NCBI RefSeq assembly: GCF_024622045.1
Contig: NZ_JANKBP010000026.1
Source: Rodentibacter caecimuris
Lineage (GTDB): Bacteria; Pseudomonadota; Gammaproteobacteria; Enterobacterales; Pasteurellaceae
DNA: 14,960 bases
Direction: 5' to 3' (one strand)
Notes under the pieces: generated by a model
What the model saw: only the letters and a program-made list of their open reading frames with translations
What the model was told of the DNA's origin: nothing
The model's database searches: none
Program-made: the position numbers and the translations under genes
Shown: positions 7,599 to 13,786 of the stretch, one piece after another
How the letters are laid out: the number at the start of each line of letters is the position of its first letter
Numbering within the stretch: position 1 is the stretch's first letter

Positions 7599-7636
7599 CT
7601 TAAAGGACTTTAAAACTGCTTTTAAACTACTTTAAA
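7599..7636. repeat. TTTAAA array (tube-chaperone gap)
   Basis: CTTAAA at 7599, then TTTAAA at 7609, 7621 and 7631, so spacings of 10, 12 and 10 bp. It lies in the 123-bp gap between the tube and chaperone genes, which holds no ORF of note. Confidence 0.6.
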
Positions 7637-7640
7637 GATT

Positions 7641-7657
7641 GCCCCTTTCAAAGGGGC
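7641..7657 (-). other. GC-rich palindrome after the tube gene
   Basis: GCCCCTTT, one base, AAAGGGGC: arms of 8 bp, 16 bases after the tube stop in the minus-strand mRNA. Realistically it folds as a 6-7 bp stem with a small loop. The following bases (AATCTTTAAAG) give only a weak T tract, so it may be a leaky terminator or an mRNA-protecting hairpin between the abundant tube message and E. Confidence 0.4.
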
Positions 7658-7672
7658 TAGGGGTTAGGGAAA

Positions 7673-8191
7673 CTACTGCCCGATATTGGTACGGTATTTT
7701 TGCAACACATCTTGACCGTTTACCCGGTAGATATTAGCAAGCACGTCCACAAACAAAATTTCCTTGCCACCGAGCACTTGCTTAATCGACATAATTTGGA
7801 ACGTATCAGAATGCTCTGTCGCTTCCTTGTTTTTAAAGCTCCCACCGGTGGTTTTGTTAAATGCCACATTCATCATCGTGACAAGGGGTTCTTCTGCAGC
7901 AAGTCCGCGTGAATCGAACACTTGCAAGTTAGAACGTGCCATGAGCTGAATGTTTTTATACGGGTTATAAACTTGAGATCGCACTTCCGGATAAAAACTA
8001 TCCCAAATGACTTCACCTTCCATTGCATTAAGCCCTGCCGGGAGTTTCACCGTGCCGTGTAACCCCAAGCCCTTATGTTCAATAAACTCAAATTCGATGT
8101 CCGGAAGTTTAAACTCTTTGGCTTTGCCAAGCAGTGAATTGCCGTTGATATAAACGTTGGCATTCACAATTTGATTAATCGCTGTACTCAT
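7673..8191 (-). CDS. FII: Major tail tube protein (P2 FII family)
   Basis: Forms the inner tube of the contractile tail. 172 residues, same as P2 gpFII (172). The N terminus ('NANVYINGNSLLGKAKEFKLPD', about 9-30) parallels P2's 'MNVFLNGYSYQGVAKSVTLP'. The C terminus 'IYRVNGQDVLQKYRTNIGQ' parallels P2's 'IEKVNGVDRLEQHRRNIGL'. The middle carries the expected GxG and acidic loop pattern. AAGGAG lies 7 bases before the ATG, a strong site as fits an abundant protein. The gene is 10 bp downstream of the sheath gene. An out-of-frame ATG sits 4 bases upstream and is ignored. Confidence 0.93.
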   Translation of the reverse strand: MSTAINQIVNANVYINGNSLLGKAKEFKLPDIEFEFIEHKGLGLHGTVKLPAGLNAMEGEVIWDSFYPEVRSQVYNPYKNIQLMARSNLQVFDSRGLAAEEPLVTMMNVAFNKTTGGSFKNKEATEHSDTFQIMSIKQVLGGKEILFVDVLANIYRVNGQDVLQKYRTNIGQ

Positions 8192-8201
8192 TCATTTCTC
8201 C

Positions 8202-9584
8202 TTAGCGTTGTGAAACCAAGTTCACAAGGTATTTACGGGTCATCACGGATTTGTTTGAAATCAACTCTGCCGGGAGTTTTGGTGTATAGTCATAGACAAT
8301 CGGCACATGACCTTTGCTAAATTCATCAAGCAAATCCGCATCGTGGTCGAGGCTCACGCTGTAACCTACAATAGACGGTAAGGCGCGCAGATAGGTGTCC
8401 ACGGTTTCCAAGAGGCTGTCAATCAACGCATCATCAATCGGGCGGTCGATAAATTGCAACTCGGTGCGACGAATAGATTCATCAATCAAATCCCCGGTGC
8501 GTAACGCCGTTTCAAAATTAATGATATGGGTCACGGTCGGATAGTTTGATGAGCGGTTACCCCATAGACGGAAACCTGTACCGAAGCTGTTAAAAATCGT
8601 GGTAATGCCCACCGCATTAAGTAGATTAGTTTCTGATTGTTCATCATCAACACGAGCCGTGAGTGGGACTTCCATACCAATCACACCTTGTAATTGGCGG
8701 TTTGAAGTAGAGAACCAGTAACCGTTGTCGGTGTCGGTTTTCATGCGCAAACCTGCTGCGTGCACCGCTAAACTTTCAAGGGTGTTGTTTGAACCTTGAA
8801 CATACGGGAAGAAGTGGCGTACCCGTTCGGAACTTGCTTGCGCATTTAATGTGCCTAATGGTCCACGCCCTTGAATGGCACTTGAGAGTGAAGTACCCTT
8901 TGGCAACTGTACATAAGCCACGGCTTTAAGTTGCTCTGCGAGGGTCGCAAGTGCGGCTGCACAACTCGCCGTTTTATCAAATTCAGGGCAGATTAAGATT
9001 TTGGCGTCCGCACCGTAAAGATTGAAGCCGTCACGCAATAATTCAAAGCCCTGACGTTTGCCCGTGGTTGAATCAATGCCTCCTTTGATATCTTCTTCGG
9101 TAACCTTTGTCGGGTCAGCATAATCATAGGTCGCCTTTAACTCCTCATAGCGTGCGTTTAACGTAATTTCACCGGTTTGCATATTGACGGTGTAATCCGT
9201 GCCCTCGGTCAGTTCACGGTCTGCCGTTAAGGTTAAATTCAACAAGCCCGCTTGGGCGGTTTGCGCGCGCAACGTGTTGCTATCTTGCGTTAACACCTCG
9301 TCAGTGACGTTAGTTCGATGTTTTGCCGGGTCAAGCACATTGACGACATAAACCTTACCTGCCGCATAACGTGCTAAAACGTCAAAGGCATCGGGCAAGG
9401 TAAAACCTTTATTTAAAATCACACCAAATTGTGCAAAGTCTTTTTTGGTTTGGCAGACAGTGAGTTCATTCACCGCACCGACAGGGGCGGTACCGACAAT
9501 GCCGATAATTGCACCGTCCACGGTTTCCACCGCAACAGAGCCCCCTGCCACGCGTGTTGTTTTTGTCCCATGATGAAATGCCAT
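8202..9584 (-). CDS. FI: Tail sheath protein (P2 FI family)
   Basis: Contractile sheath. 460 residues, longer than P2 FI (396) and Mu L (495 class). The N terminus 'MAFHHGTKTTRVAGGSVAVETVDGAIIGIVGTAP' matches 'HHGVQVLEINEGTRVISTVSTAIVGMVCTA' of P2. 'FGTGFRLWGNRSSN' near 345-358 matches P2 'RDGFRFWGNRTCS', and 'VYDYTPKLPAELISNKSVMTRKYLVNLV' near the C terminus matches the sheath handshake domain. Residues about 105-160 ('LNLTLTADRELTEGTDYTVNMQTGEITLNARYEELKATYDYADP') are an inserted beta domain absent from P2 FI but present in many Mu-like sheaths. AGGAG precedes ATG at 9584. Confidence 0.93.
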   Translation of the reverse strand: MAFHHGTKTTRVAGGSVAVETVDGAIIGIVGTAPVGAVNELTVCQTKKDFAQFGVILNKGFTLPDAFDVLARYAAGKVYVVNVLDPAKHRTNVTDEVLTQDSNTLRAQTAQAGLLNLTLTADRELTEGTDYTVNMQTGEITLNARYEELKATYDYADPTKVTEEDIKGGIDSTTGKRQGFELLRDGFNLYGADAKILICPEFDKTASCAAALATLAEQLKAVAYVQLPKGTSLSSAIQGRGPLGTLNAQASSERVRHFFPYVQGSNNTLESLAVHAAGLRMKTDTDNGYWFSTSNRQLQGVIGMEVPLTARVDDEQSETNLLNAVGITTIFNSFGTGFRLWGNRSSNYPTVTHIINFETALRTGDLIDESIRRTELQFIDRPIDDALIDSLLETVDTYLRALPSIVGYSVSLDHDADLLDEFSKGHVPIVYDYTPKLPAELISNKSVMTRKYLVNLVSQR

Positions 9585-9593
9585 AGTTATCTC

Positions 9594-10079
9594 CTAGGGT
9601 TGATTGAGTTTCGTTTCATCCGCACGGCGGTAAAGTGCGGTGGTAAATTTGGTCAAATTTTGCGGCTTGCGGTTTTCCACTTGCCACGTCTCCGTTTGAA
9701 TAATCAGTTGGTACTGCCAAAGCCCACGGTCTTCACCGGCAAATTCTTCACTGATAAGATGACAGGGCGTGCAGTTTGTCGGTATAAAACCCACAACCGC
9801 AAGACGGACTTGGTCAAGCATATCCAGTGCGCCGGTGTCATCGTGCTGGCTACGGGCAATCACCGTGAGTGCAACCAACACTTTGCGGCGTTGTTGGATA
9901 ATGTCGGTGCTATCAAGACTTTCAAATCTTGAGCCTGCGTACTGCACCAGTACCGCACCGAACTCGTCAGTGAGGTTGTAGTGTTCCAAGTCATCGGGGA
10001 ATAATTCGATAGAAAACCGTTGGGTTTCGGTTTCAATTTGTTTGCGAATGCTTTCTAAAATGGGCAACGTGGCACTCAT
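9594..10079 (-). CDS. Mu gp37-like head-tail joining protein
   Basis: 161 residues, one base after the gp36-like gene and 9 bases before the sheath gene. I recognise the gp37 family of Mu-like phages: 'FSIELFPDDLEHYNLTDEFGAVLVQYAGSRFE' near 22-53, 'VLVALTVIARSQHDDTGALDMLDQVRLAVVGFIPTNC' near 68-104, and 'GLWQYQLIIQTETW' near 118-131. In this position such proteins usually act as tail terminator or joining subunits. Function in detail is inferred from gene order. The 3' end contains an uptake sequence, read in frame as part of the coding sequence. Confidence 0.75.
   Translation of the reverse strand: MSATLPILESIRKQIETETQRFSIELFPDDLEHYNLTDEFGAVLVQYAGSRFESLDSTDIIQQRRKVLVALTVIARSQHDDTGALDMLDQVRLAVVGFIPTNCTPCHLISEEFAGEDRGLWQYQLIIQTETWQVENRKPQNLTKFTTALYRRADETKLNQP
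9633..9641 (+). repeat. DNA uptake sequence (Hin type), in gp37-like gene
   Basis: AAGTGCGGT with GGTAAATTT after it, which fits the AT-rich flank of the extended consensus. Confidence 0.85.
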
Positions 10080-10080
10080 C

Positions 10081-10515
10081 TTAATACCCCGATAAGTCTA
10101 ACTTTTCCGGCGCTCTAGCCTTGAACTTCAGGGCAGACGGCAGGTTGTCATCTTCGCTACCGCTAAGCTCAGTTAAGCCAAGGTGTAGCTTGCCGTTGGC
10201 AATCCGCTCTAAATCTTTCAATGCCTGCGCATGGGTGTCTTTCACGTTATCCGGAAAGCCTTTACCATCCGGACGGCGTGAATACAGCCAGTAGCGAGCC
10301 AACTGTAAACAGATATTACGCACAAGGGTCGGCACTTGGTTTAACGGCAACACATAACGGGAACGTAAATAGCCGTCCACGGTTTCCGTGGCGTATTCAC
10401 AAGCCTTGTTCAACACGATTTGGTCGGCTTCTTGCGCCCGTGATGTATCGTTTGAGAGTGAGATAAGCACATTTTCACTCATCACCTCTGTTAAATCTTG
10501 TGCCGAGATATACAT
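10081..10515 (-). CDS. Mu gp36-like head-completion protein (DUF1320)
   Basis: 144 residues of the DUF1320 / Mu gp36 family, a head-tail connector component. Diagnostic stretches are 'MYISAQDLTEVMSENVLISLSND' at the N terminus (family pattern 'YxTxxDLxxxxG...LxQLTDD'), 'ACEYATETVDGYLRSRYVLPL' near 38-58, and 'RNICLQLARYWLYSRR' near 66-81. The start codon overlaps the gp35-like stop by one base (TAATG). The gene is one of three short genes lying head to tail with 1-bp gaps, so they are one translational unit. Confidence 0.88.
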   Translation of the reverse strand: MYISAQDLTEVMSENVLISLSNDTSRAQEADQIVLNKACEYATETVDGYLRSRYVLPLNQVPTLVRNICLQLARYWLYSRRPDGKGFPDNVKDTHAQALKDLERIANGKLHLGLTELSGSEDDNLPSALKFKARAPEKLDLSGY

Positions 10516-10802
10516 TACGCGTCACCTGCTTCTTTTCGTTCTTTAGCCGTTTTTTCCGCTTCTTTACGGGCTTTTTCTTCTACTGCTTTGCGAGCCTTTT
10601 CTTCTGCGGCAAGACGTGCTTTTTCCGCTTCAGCTTCTGCCTGTTGGCGTTTTTCTTCATCTTCGTCTAATTGCACATAAAGTGAGATACGCGCTGCTTC
10701 TTCGGCTGTGAGTTCGATTTTGTCGCCTTTTTCATAACGTTTACCGTTATGTAAAATCGCCATGGCAGCGATAACGATATAGTGCAGTTTTTTATCAGAC
10801 AT
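10515..10802 (-). CDS. Mu gp35-like small head protein with charged coiled-coil tail
   Basis: 95 residues. The N-terminal half has the pattern 'HNGKRYEKGDKIELTAEEAARI' (about 18-39), common in small head proteins next to the capsid gene in Mu-like phages. Residues 48-95 are nearly all E, K, A, R and Q with a seven-residue rhythm, so a long helix or coiled coil is expected. The role is probably head decoration or connector assembly; I am sure of the class by position, less of the exact family. GAGGAG lies 6 bases before the ATG. A 73-bp gap with a repeat array separates it from the capsid gene. Confidence 0.65.
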   Translation of the reverse strand: MSDKKLHYIVIAAMAILHNGKRYEKGDKIELTAEEAARISLYVQLDEDEEKRQQAEAEAEKARLAAEEKARKAVEEKARKEAEKTAKERKEAGDA

Positions 10803-10835
10803 GTTGTTCTCCTCGTCAAAATAAAGGGATAATTA

Positions 10836-10844
10836 ACCGCACTT
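10836..10844 (-). repeat. DNA uptake sequence (Hin type), capsid-gp35 spacer
   Basis: AAGTGCGGT on the minus strand followed by TAATTATCC. The only intergenic copy in the window; its inner end overlaps the first unit of the TTTAAA array. Confidence 0.85.
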
Positions 10845-10880
10845 AAAGCAAGTTTAAATGCGGTTTAAATCAGGTTTAAA
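10842..10880. repeat. TTTAAA array with exact 11-bp period (capsid-gp35 gap)
   Basis: CTTAAA at 10842 and TTTAAA at 10853, 10864 and 10875: three equal steps of 11 bp. The five spacer bases differ (GCAAG, TGCGG, TCAGG). The last unit contains the stop codon of the capsid gene. Confidence 0.7.
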
Positions 10881-11802
10881 GACAGCCTTTGATTAAGTAA
10901 CCGGCAGAAGCACCCACTAAGTGCGGTTTGTGGATGTCAGTGGTACGGATGACTTCGATTTTGCCGCCGTTTTCTTTGTAGGTATCTACAAATAAACCAT
11001 TATGACGGCGTACGGTGTAACCGTAAGACGGCTCATAAACTGTACCTTTGCGTTCGGTTGAACGTGGTGCAACGTAGGCAAGCACGATAGCATCGCTCCA
11101 GATGTCTTTGAGCTGGTTGTTTTCTTCATACACCGCTTCGCCGATTTTCACGGTGTCAATGCCGATTAATTTGGCAAAGACTTCCGGCGTCACAATCGCG
11201 ACTTGGGAATATTTGAGTTTTTCAATCACCGCGGGGTGTTCTTTTAATGCTGCCCATACATCATCGGCAATCACGCACACATTCGGTTTACGACCGATAG
11301 CACGTTTTACCGCACGAATACCGGTATCAAACATCCCGAAAATGTCGGCAGATTTATCGGTAATTTTAGAGCTGCCACTTAAGGTGATTTTGTTACCTGC
11401 TTCATATTTGCTTTCGTCTAATGCCAAGGTCGCAACTTCTTTTTCACGACCAAGGGCAATGACATCTTGGGTGGTCGTTAAGGCAAATTGACGGAGCGAG
11501 AAAATGGCTTCGTTTTCTTCACGATAGTCGATAGCGTATTCCACGTCGTGCTCTTCTAGCGCCACATCAATGGCAGTGATGTCTTCGGGGTCGAGACGGT
11601 TTGATGTGCCACGTAAGCTACGCACGGTGCTTGGTAAACGGAAAGCAAGGCGACCGAATTGCGGAATTTTGCCCGCTTCTTTGTCGATTTCTACCGTTGG
11701 CATTAAGGTTTCCCCGATTAATTCCAAGTTGTAGTAGCCTTGGGCAAGTTTGGTTAAAACCGGGTCTTGCACGCGCAGTGCTTGAAGATTATGTGCTGGC
11801 AT
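10876..11802 (-). CDS. Major capsid protein
   Basis: 308 residues, the expected size for a Mu-class shell protein, directly after the protease/scaffold gene. I recognise the capsid family found in many Mu-like phages that do not carry Mu's own T sequence. Its marks are 'DPVLTKLAQGYYNLELIGETLMPTVEID' near 13-40, 'GKIPQFGRLAFRL' near 44-56, 'IGRKPNVCVIADDVWAALKEHPAVIEKLKYSQ' near 170-201, and 'LAYVAPRSTE...EPSYGYT' near 241-264. 'LVGASAGYLIKG' closes it. An HK97-type fold is likely. AAGGA lies 8 bases before the ATG. An uptake sequence is read within its last 20 codons. Confidence 0.88.
   Translation of the reverse strand: MPAHNLQALRVQDPVLTKLAQGYYNLELIGETLMPTVEIDKEAGKIPQFGRLAFRLPSTVRSLRGTSNRLDPEDITAIDVALEEHDVEYAIDYREENEAIFSLRQFALTTTQDVIALGREKEVATLALDESKYEAGNKITLSGSSKITDKSADIFGMFDTGIRAVKRAIGRKPNVCVIADDVWAALKEHPAVIEKLKYSQVAIVTPEVFAKLIGIDTVKIGEAVYEENNQLKDIWSDAIVLAYVAPRSTERKGTVYEPSYGYTVRRHNGLFVDTYKENGGKIEVIRTTDIHKPHLVGASAGYLIKGCL
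10919..10927 (+). repeat. DNA uptake sequence (Hin type), 3' end of capsid gene
   Basis: AAGTGCGGT followed by TTGTGG; 75 bp from the copy at 10836 and in the opposite orientation. Confidence 0.8.
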
Positions 11803-11814
11803 AAAATGTCCTTC

Positions 11815-12282
11815 TTACTTGTAGATTGCGTTAAATGCGGCGGTATAGCTCACATTGTGTTCTTTGGCATACGCCATGATTTTTTGGTCGGCTTCAATGC
11901 TTGCCGGGCTTGTGCCTTCGGCATAGTCCACCGTGTTATCTTGTGGCGCAGGGGCATTTTCCTTGGTTGCCACCTCGGTAAATTCGAGAATTTTCGGTTG
12001 GGCTTCCAAGAATGCTTTAATTTTTGAATGCAGGTTTTCACCTTCACCAAATTCAACTACGCCACCGGCTACGGTAGTTGAACCGTAATTGAGTAAATCA
12101 ATGGCGTGTTGTTTCGCTACCGGCGCTAGTTTGCCGGCTTTAACTAACCCTTCGGCAAAGTCGGCGTTTTCCGCTTTGGCTTGGTTGAGTTCGGCTTCGG
12201 CTTTAGCGGCTTCGGCTTGCGTTTTTTCGGTTTTTAAGCGTTCGTTTTCCGCTTTGAGTTGTTCAATTTCTTCAGGGGTCAT
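11815..12282 (-). CDS. Z: Scaffold protein Z, internal in-frame start within I
   Basis: A second start in the I frame at 12282 ('MTPEEIEQLKAENERL', residue 222 of I) would give a 155-residue scaffold. It is preceded by AAGGAG with a 5-base spacer, far stronger than chance in the middle of a gene. It falls exactly at the junction between the protease domain and a proline-rich linker ('PVSPPTPTSEEP') before the coiled coil. Mu and many other phages make their scaffold this way. The start is seen; its use is inferred. Confidence 0.75.
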   Translation of the reverse strand: MTPEEIEQLKAENERLKTEKTQAEAAKAEAELNQAKAENADFAEGLVKAGKLAPVAKQHAIDLLNYGSTTVAGGVVEFGEGENLHSKIKAFLEAQPKILEFTEVATKENAPAPQDNTVDYAEGTSPASIEADQKIMAYAKEHNVSYTAAFNAIYK

Positions 12283-12945
12283 AACATCTCCTTGGTTTTG
12301 GGGTTCTTCTGAAGTTGGGGTTGGGGGTGATACCGGTTCGTTAAAGTGCGGTGTGCCGACTTCACCCGATTGCGCTTGTTGGTATTCTTTGCGAATCGAC
12401 GACTCATGGACGCTCGCGACCAAATAATCCGGCAAGGCTTTGTCCGCTTCCTCTTGACCGTATTTGCCGATAAACCAATCGCGCAGACGTCGCCAAAGGT
12501 TGGCAGCCATCCAATCTGAAAACTCCACGACACCTTGTTCGTTGTCAGCAAATTCAGGGTTTCGCAAGCCTTTTACAGCAGGAGGCATAGCCCCTAAAAA
12601 ACCGACGTGGCGTAAATAGAGGCATCCCGGACAAGGATTGTTCGGGCTGTCGGCAAGATAGAACGAGGAGGAAATTTTTTTAAATCGTCCTTTTTCCACC
12701 ATTTCGGCAAATTCGGGGTCAATCTGGTCAAATTCGGCAAGCAATACCTCGCCATCTAACTGCAAGCGTTTTACCCAGCCGTAGGCGGGTGCATTGTGTT
12801 TGGGGTGTCCAATCACGGCGGGCGATTCGTGGTATTCGACATTGTAAGCGTCAACGGCTTGTTGCAAATCGGCAACCGTGATTTCCACCACATTACCATT
12901 GGCATCGGCGCGTTTACCGGCTTTGAAAATTTCGATGAGTTGCAT
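11815..12945 (-). CDS. I: Prohead protease gpI-like, with nested scaffold
   Basis: 376 residues. Family marks of the Mu-like I protein: 'QLIEIFKAGKRADANGNVVEIT' at the N terminus, 'ESPAVIGHPKHNAPAYGWVKRL' near 40-61 (conserved GHPK..PAYGW), and 'EKGRFKKISSSFYL' near 84-97, where a conserved serine probably belongs to the active site (inference). A cysteine pair 'PCPGC' lies near 104-108. Residues 222-290 are a charged coiled coil ('ENERLKTEKTQAEAAKAEAEL'), the scaffold part. In Mu, I cleaves the scaffold and other head proteins during maturation. AAGGA stands 6 bases before the ATG. The gene starts a new unit after a 287-bp non-coding gap. Confidence 0.88.
   Translation of the reverse strand: MQLIEIFKAGKRADANGNVVEITVADLQQAVDAYNVEYHESPAVIGHPKHNAPAYGWVKRLQLDGEVLLAEFDQIDPEFAEMVEKGRFKKISSSFYLADSPNNPCPGCLYLRHVGFLGAMPPAVKGLRNPEFADNEQGVVEFSDWMAANLWRRLRDWFIGKYGQEEADKALPDYLVASVHESSIRKEYQQAQSGEVGTPHFNEPVSPPTPTSEEPQNQGDVMTPEEIEQLKAENERLKTEKTQAEAAKAEAELNQAKAENADFAEGLVKAGKLAPVAKQHAIDLLNYGSTTVAGGVVEFGEGENLHSKIKAFLEAQPKILEFTEVATKENAPAPQDNTVDYAEGTSPASIEADQKIMAYAKEHNVSYTAAFNAIYK
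12344..12352 (+). repeat. DNA uptake sequence (Hin type), in linker of I
   Basis: AAGTGCGGT lies in the part of I that encodes the stretch just before the proline-rich linker, a region that should tolerate change. The flank GTGCCG is not AT-rich, so this is a core-only match. Confidence 0.75.
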
Positions 12946-12999
12946 AGGCTATCCTTTCGTTGAATGGGGATAGCATAAGAAAAAATGAGGGATTTAGAT

Positions 13000-13015
13000 T
13001 TTAAAGTACTTTAAA
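13000..13015. repeat. TTTAAA pair, perfect 16-bp palindrome (I-G gap)
   Basis: TTTAAAGTACTTTAAA reads the same on both strands; the two hexamers are 10 bp apart. It lies 55 bp upstream of the I start. Confidence 0.65.
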
Positions 13016-13045
13016 GATTTTGAAGAAAAAGAGGGAGAGAAGAAA

Positions 13046-13078
13046 AACGCTATCAAACAGGGTAAATGTAATAGCGTT
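13046..13078 (-). terminator. Inverted repeat with T tract upstream of I
   Basis: AACGCTAT (13046-13053) and ATAGCGTT (13071-13078), with a 17-base loop. In the minus-strand direction the stem is followed by TTTTTC. It could be a weak terminator or a protein-binding dyad; the long loop argues for caution. Confidence 0.35.
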
Positions 13079-13105
13079 AAATTCGATTAAATTGCGGTTA
13101 AATTT

Positions 13106-13119
13106 TTATTTTTTCATAA
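13106..13119. promoter_or_regulatory. TTAT-N6-ATAA dyad, possible late-activator (Mu C-type) site
   Basis: In Mu, the late activator C binds an interrupted palindrome of the form TTAT-N6-ATAA, and gene I has its own C-dependent promoter. The same pattern appears once in the spacer before I. A TATTAC hexamer at 13073-13068 on the minus strand could serve as -10, placing the dyad about 40 bases upstream. The region is AT-rich, so chance is possible. Confidence 0.35.
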
Positions 13120-13148
13120 AAGATGAATCATCATAGCGATGATAAATT

Positions 13149-13180
13149 AAAACGCCATAGCGTGCGTTTTATGGCGCTTT
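13149..13180 (-). terminator. Rho-independent terminator after G
   Basis: On the minus strand AAAGCGCCATA pairs with TATGGCGTTTT (one G-U pair, otherwise perfect, 11 bp, 10-base loop), then AATTT. It lies about 50 bases after the G stop. The stem is also nearly complete on the plus strand, followed by TTTTC, so it may work both ways. Confidence 0.7.
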
Positions 13181-13188
13181 TCTAAATC

Positions 13189-13208
13189 AAGTGATAACCG
13201 GATCACTT
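13189..13208 (-). other. Hairpin between G and its terminator
   Basis: AAGTGAT, 6-base loop, ATCACTT; 7 bp. It comes before the main terminator in the minus-strand mRNA and may protect the 3' end of the G message or add to termination. Confidence 0.4.
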
Positions 13209-13232
13209 TTGGACGATCTTTGCTATTCAACA

Positions 13233-13724
13233 TTACAGATTTTGCTCAATTTGACGCTGCAAAAGTGCGGTCGCTTTTTTCAAAAGTTTTTGTTCATCGG
13301 AAGGTGAGACACCCAGCCAAGGACGTGCGGGTATCACGGCTTTTTTGGCAAACACATTACTCTTACCGAATTTTAACCGCTTGGCTGACTTCGGTGTTAT
13401 CGTGCCACCAAGCTGGTGCAAACGGGCGTATTTAGCGTCAGAACCGAATTCTAAACGTTTGTCATCGTAGTTATAAGCGGTTTTATCTGACAAATAACCA
13501 CCTTGTCTTAAGATTTTATCATTACCCTTGATTTGTTGGGTAATAGGTGAAAGTGGCTGCCATTTTTTACCCTGTGGATCCACTTCTGCCTCAAAACGGG
13601 CTTTGTGCAGTTTTTTTAAGGTTTCGCCCAAAACACCATAGAGCTTGCGGGGCTTTTTAAGCTGACGGGCAATGCTGTTTAACTGCTTTGCCGCTTGGGT
13701 GTCATTGAGGGTAATTTTAATCAT
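13233..13724 (-). CDS. G: Virion morphogenesis protein (Mu gpG / P2 gpS family)
   Basis: 163 residues of the phage virion morphogenesis / tail completion family (Mu gpG, P2 gpS). Marks: 'WQPLSPITQQIKG' near 55-67 (family 'W.PLs..T...K'), 'LRQGGYLSDKTAYNYDDKRLEFGSDAKYARLHQLGG' near 72-107 (typical 'G..L..SI...a..vevGs...YA.iHQfGG'), and 'IPARPWLGVSPSDEQKL' near 131-147, the classic 'ipaRPfLG(l/i)s'. It helps complete head or tail joining. Only a weak GAG precedes the ATG at 13724. Directly upstream, in transcription order, is a terminator-like hairpin, which is odd for a gene that must be made late. Confidence 0.88.
   Translation of the reverse strand: MIKITLNDTQAAKQLNSIARQLKKPRKLYGVLGETLKKLHKARFEAEVDPQGKKWQPLSPITQQIKGNDKILRQGGYLSDKTAYNYDDKRLEFGSDAKYARLHQLGGTITPKSAKRLKFGKSNVFAKKAVIPARPWLGVSPSDEQKLLKKATALLQRQIEQNL
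13263..13271 (+). repeat. DNA uptake sequence (Hin type), 3' end of G
   Basis: AAGTGCGGT, then CGCTTTTTT; within the last dozen codons of G, read in frame on the other strand. Confidence 0.8.
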
Positions 13725-13740
13725 AACTTTGATCTCGTAG

Positions 13741-13768
13741 AATAAAAGCGTGGTAATGTTGCCACGCT
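13741..13768 (-). terminator. Terminator-like hairpin just upstream of G
   Basis: AGCGTGG (13747-13753), 8-base loop, CCACGCT (13762-13768), and on the minus strand TTTTATT follows. It ends only 16 bases before the G start. The same hairpin lies 18 bases upstream of the plus-strand ATG at 13787 and would sit in that gene's leader. Confidence 0.5.
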
Positions 13769-13786
13769 GTGAATTAAGGAATGATT

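Noticed and set aside
7651..7668. G-quadruplex
   Set aside because: Only three consecutive G runs are present; a fourth suitable run is absent.
9429..9932. 167-codon plus-strand ORF
   Set aside because: Antisense to the sheath and gp37-like genes, both firmly identified.
10842..10880. CRISPR array
   Set aside because: Units are 6 bp with 5-bp spacers; no repeat-spacer architecture and no cas genes.
12279..12551. 90-codon ORF in another minus-strand frame within I
   Set aside because: Overlaps the protease/scaffold junction completely; the I frame has clear family motifs and the alternate frame has none.
13781..13786. Start of the 65-residue gene at the first ATG
   Set aside because: AAGGA abuts that ATG; spacing fits only the ATG at 13787.
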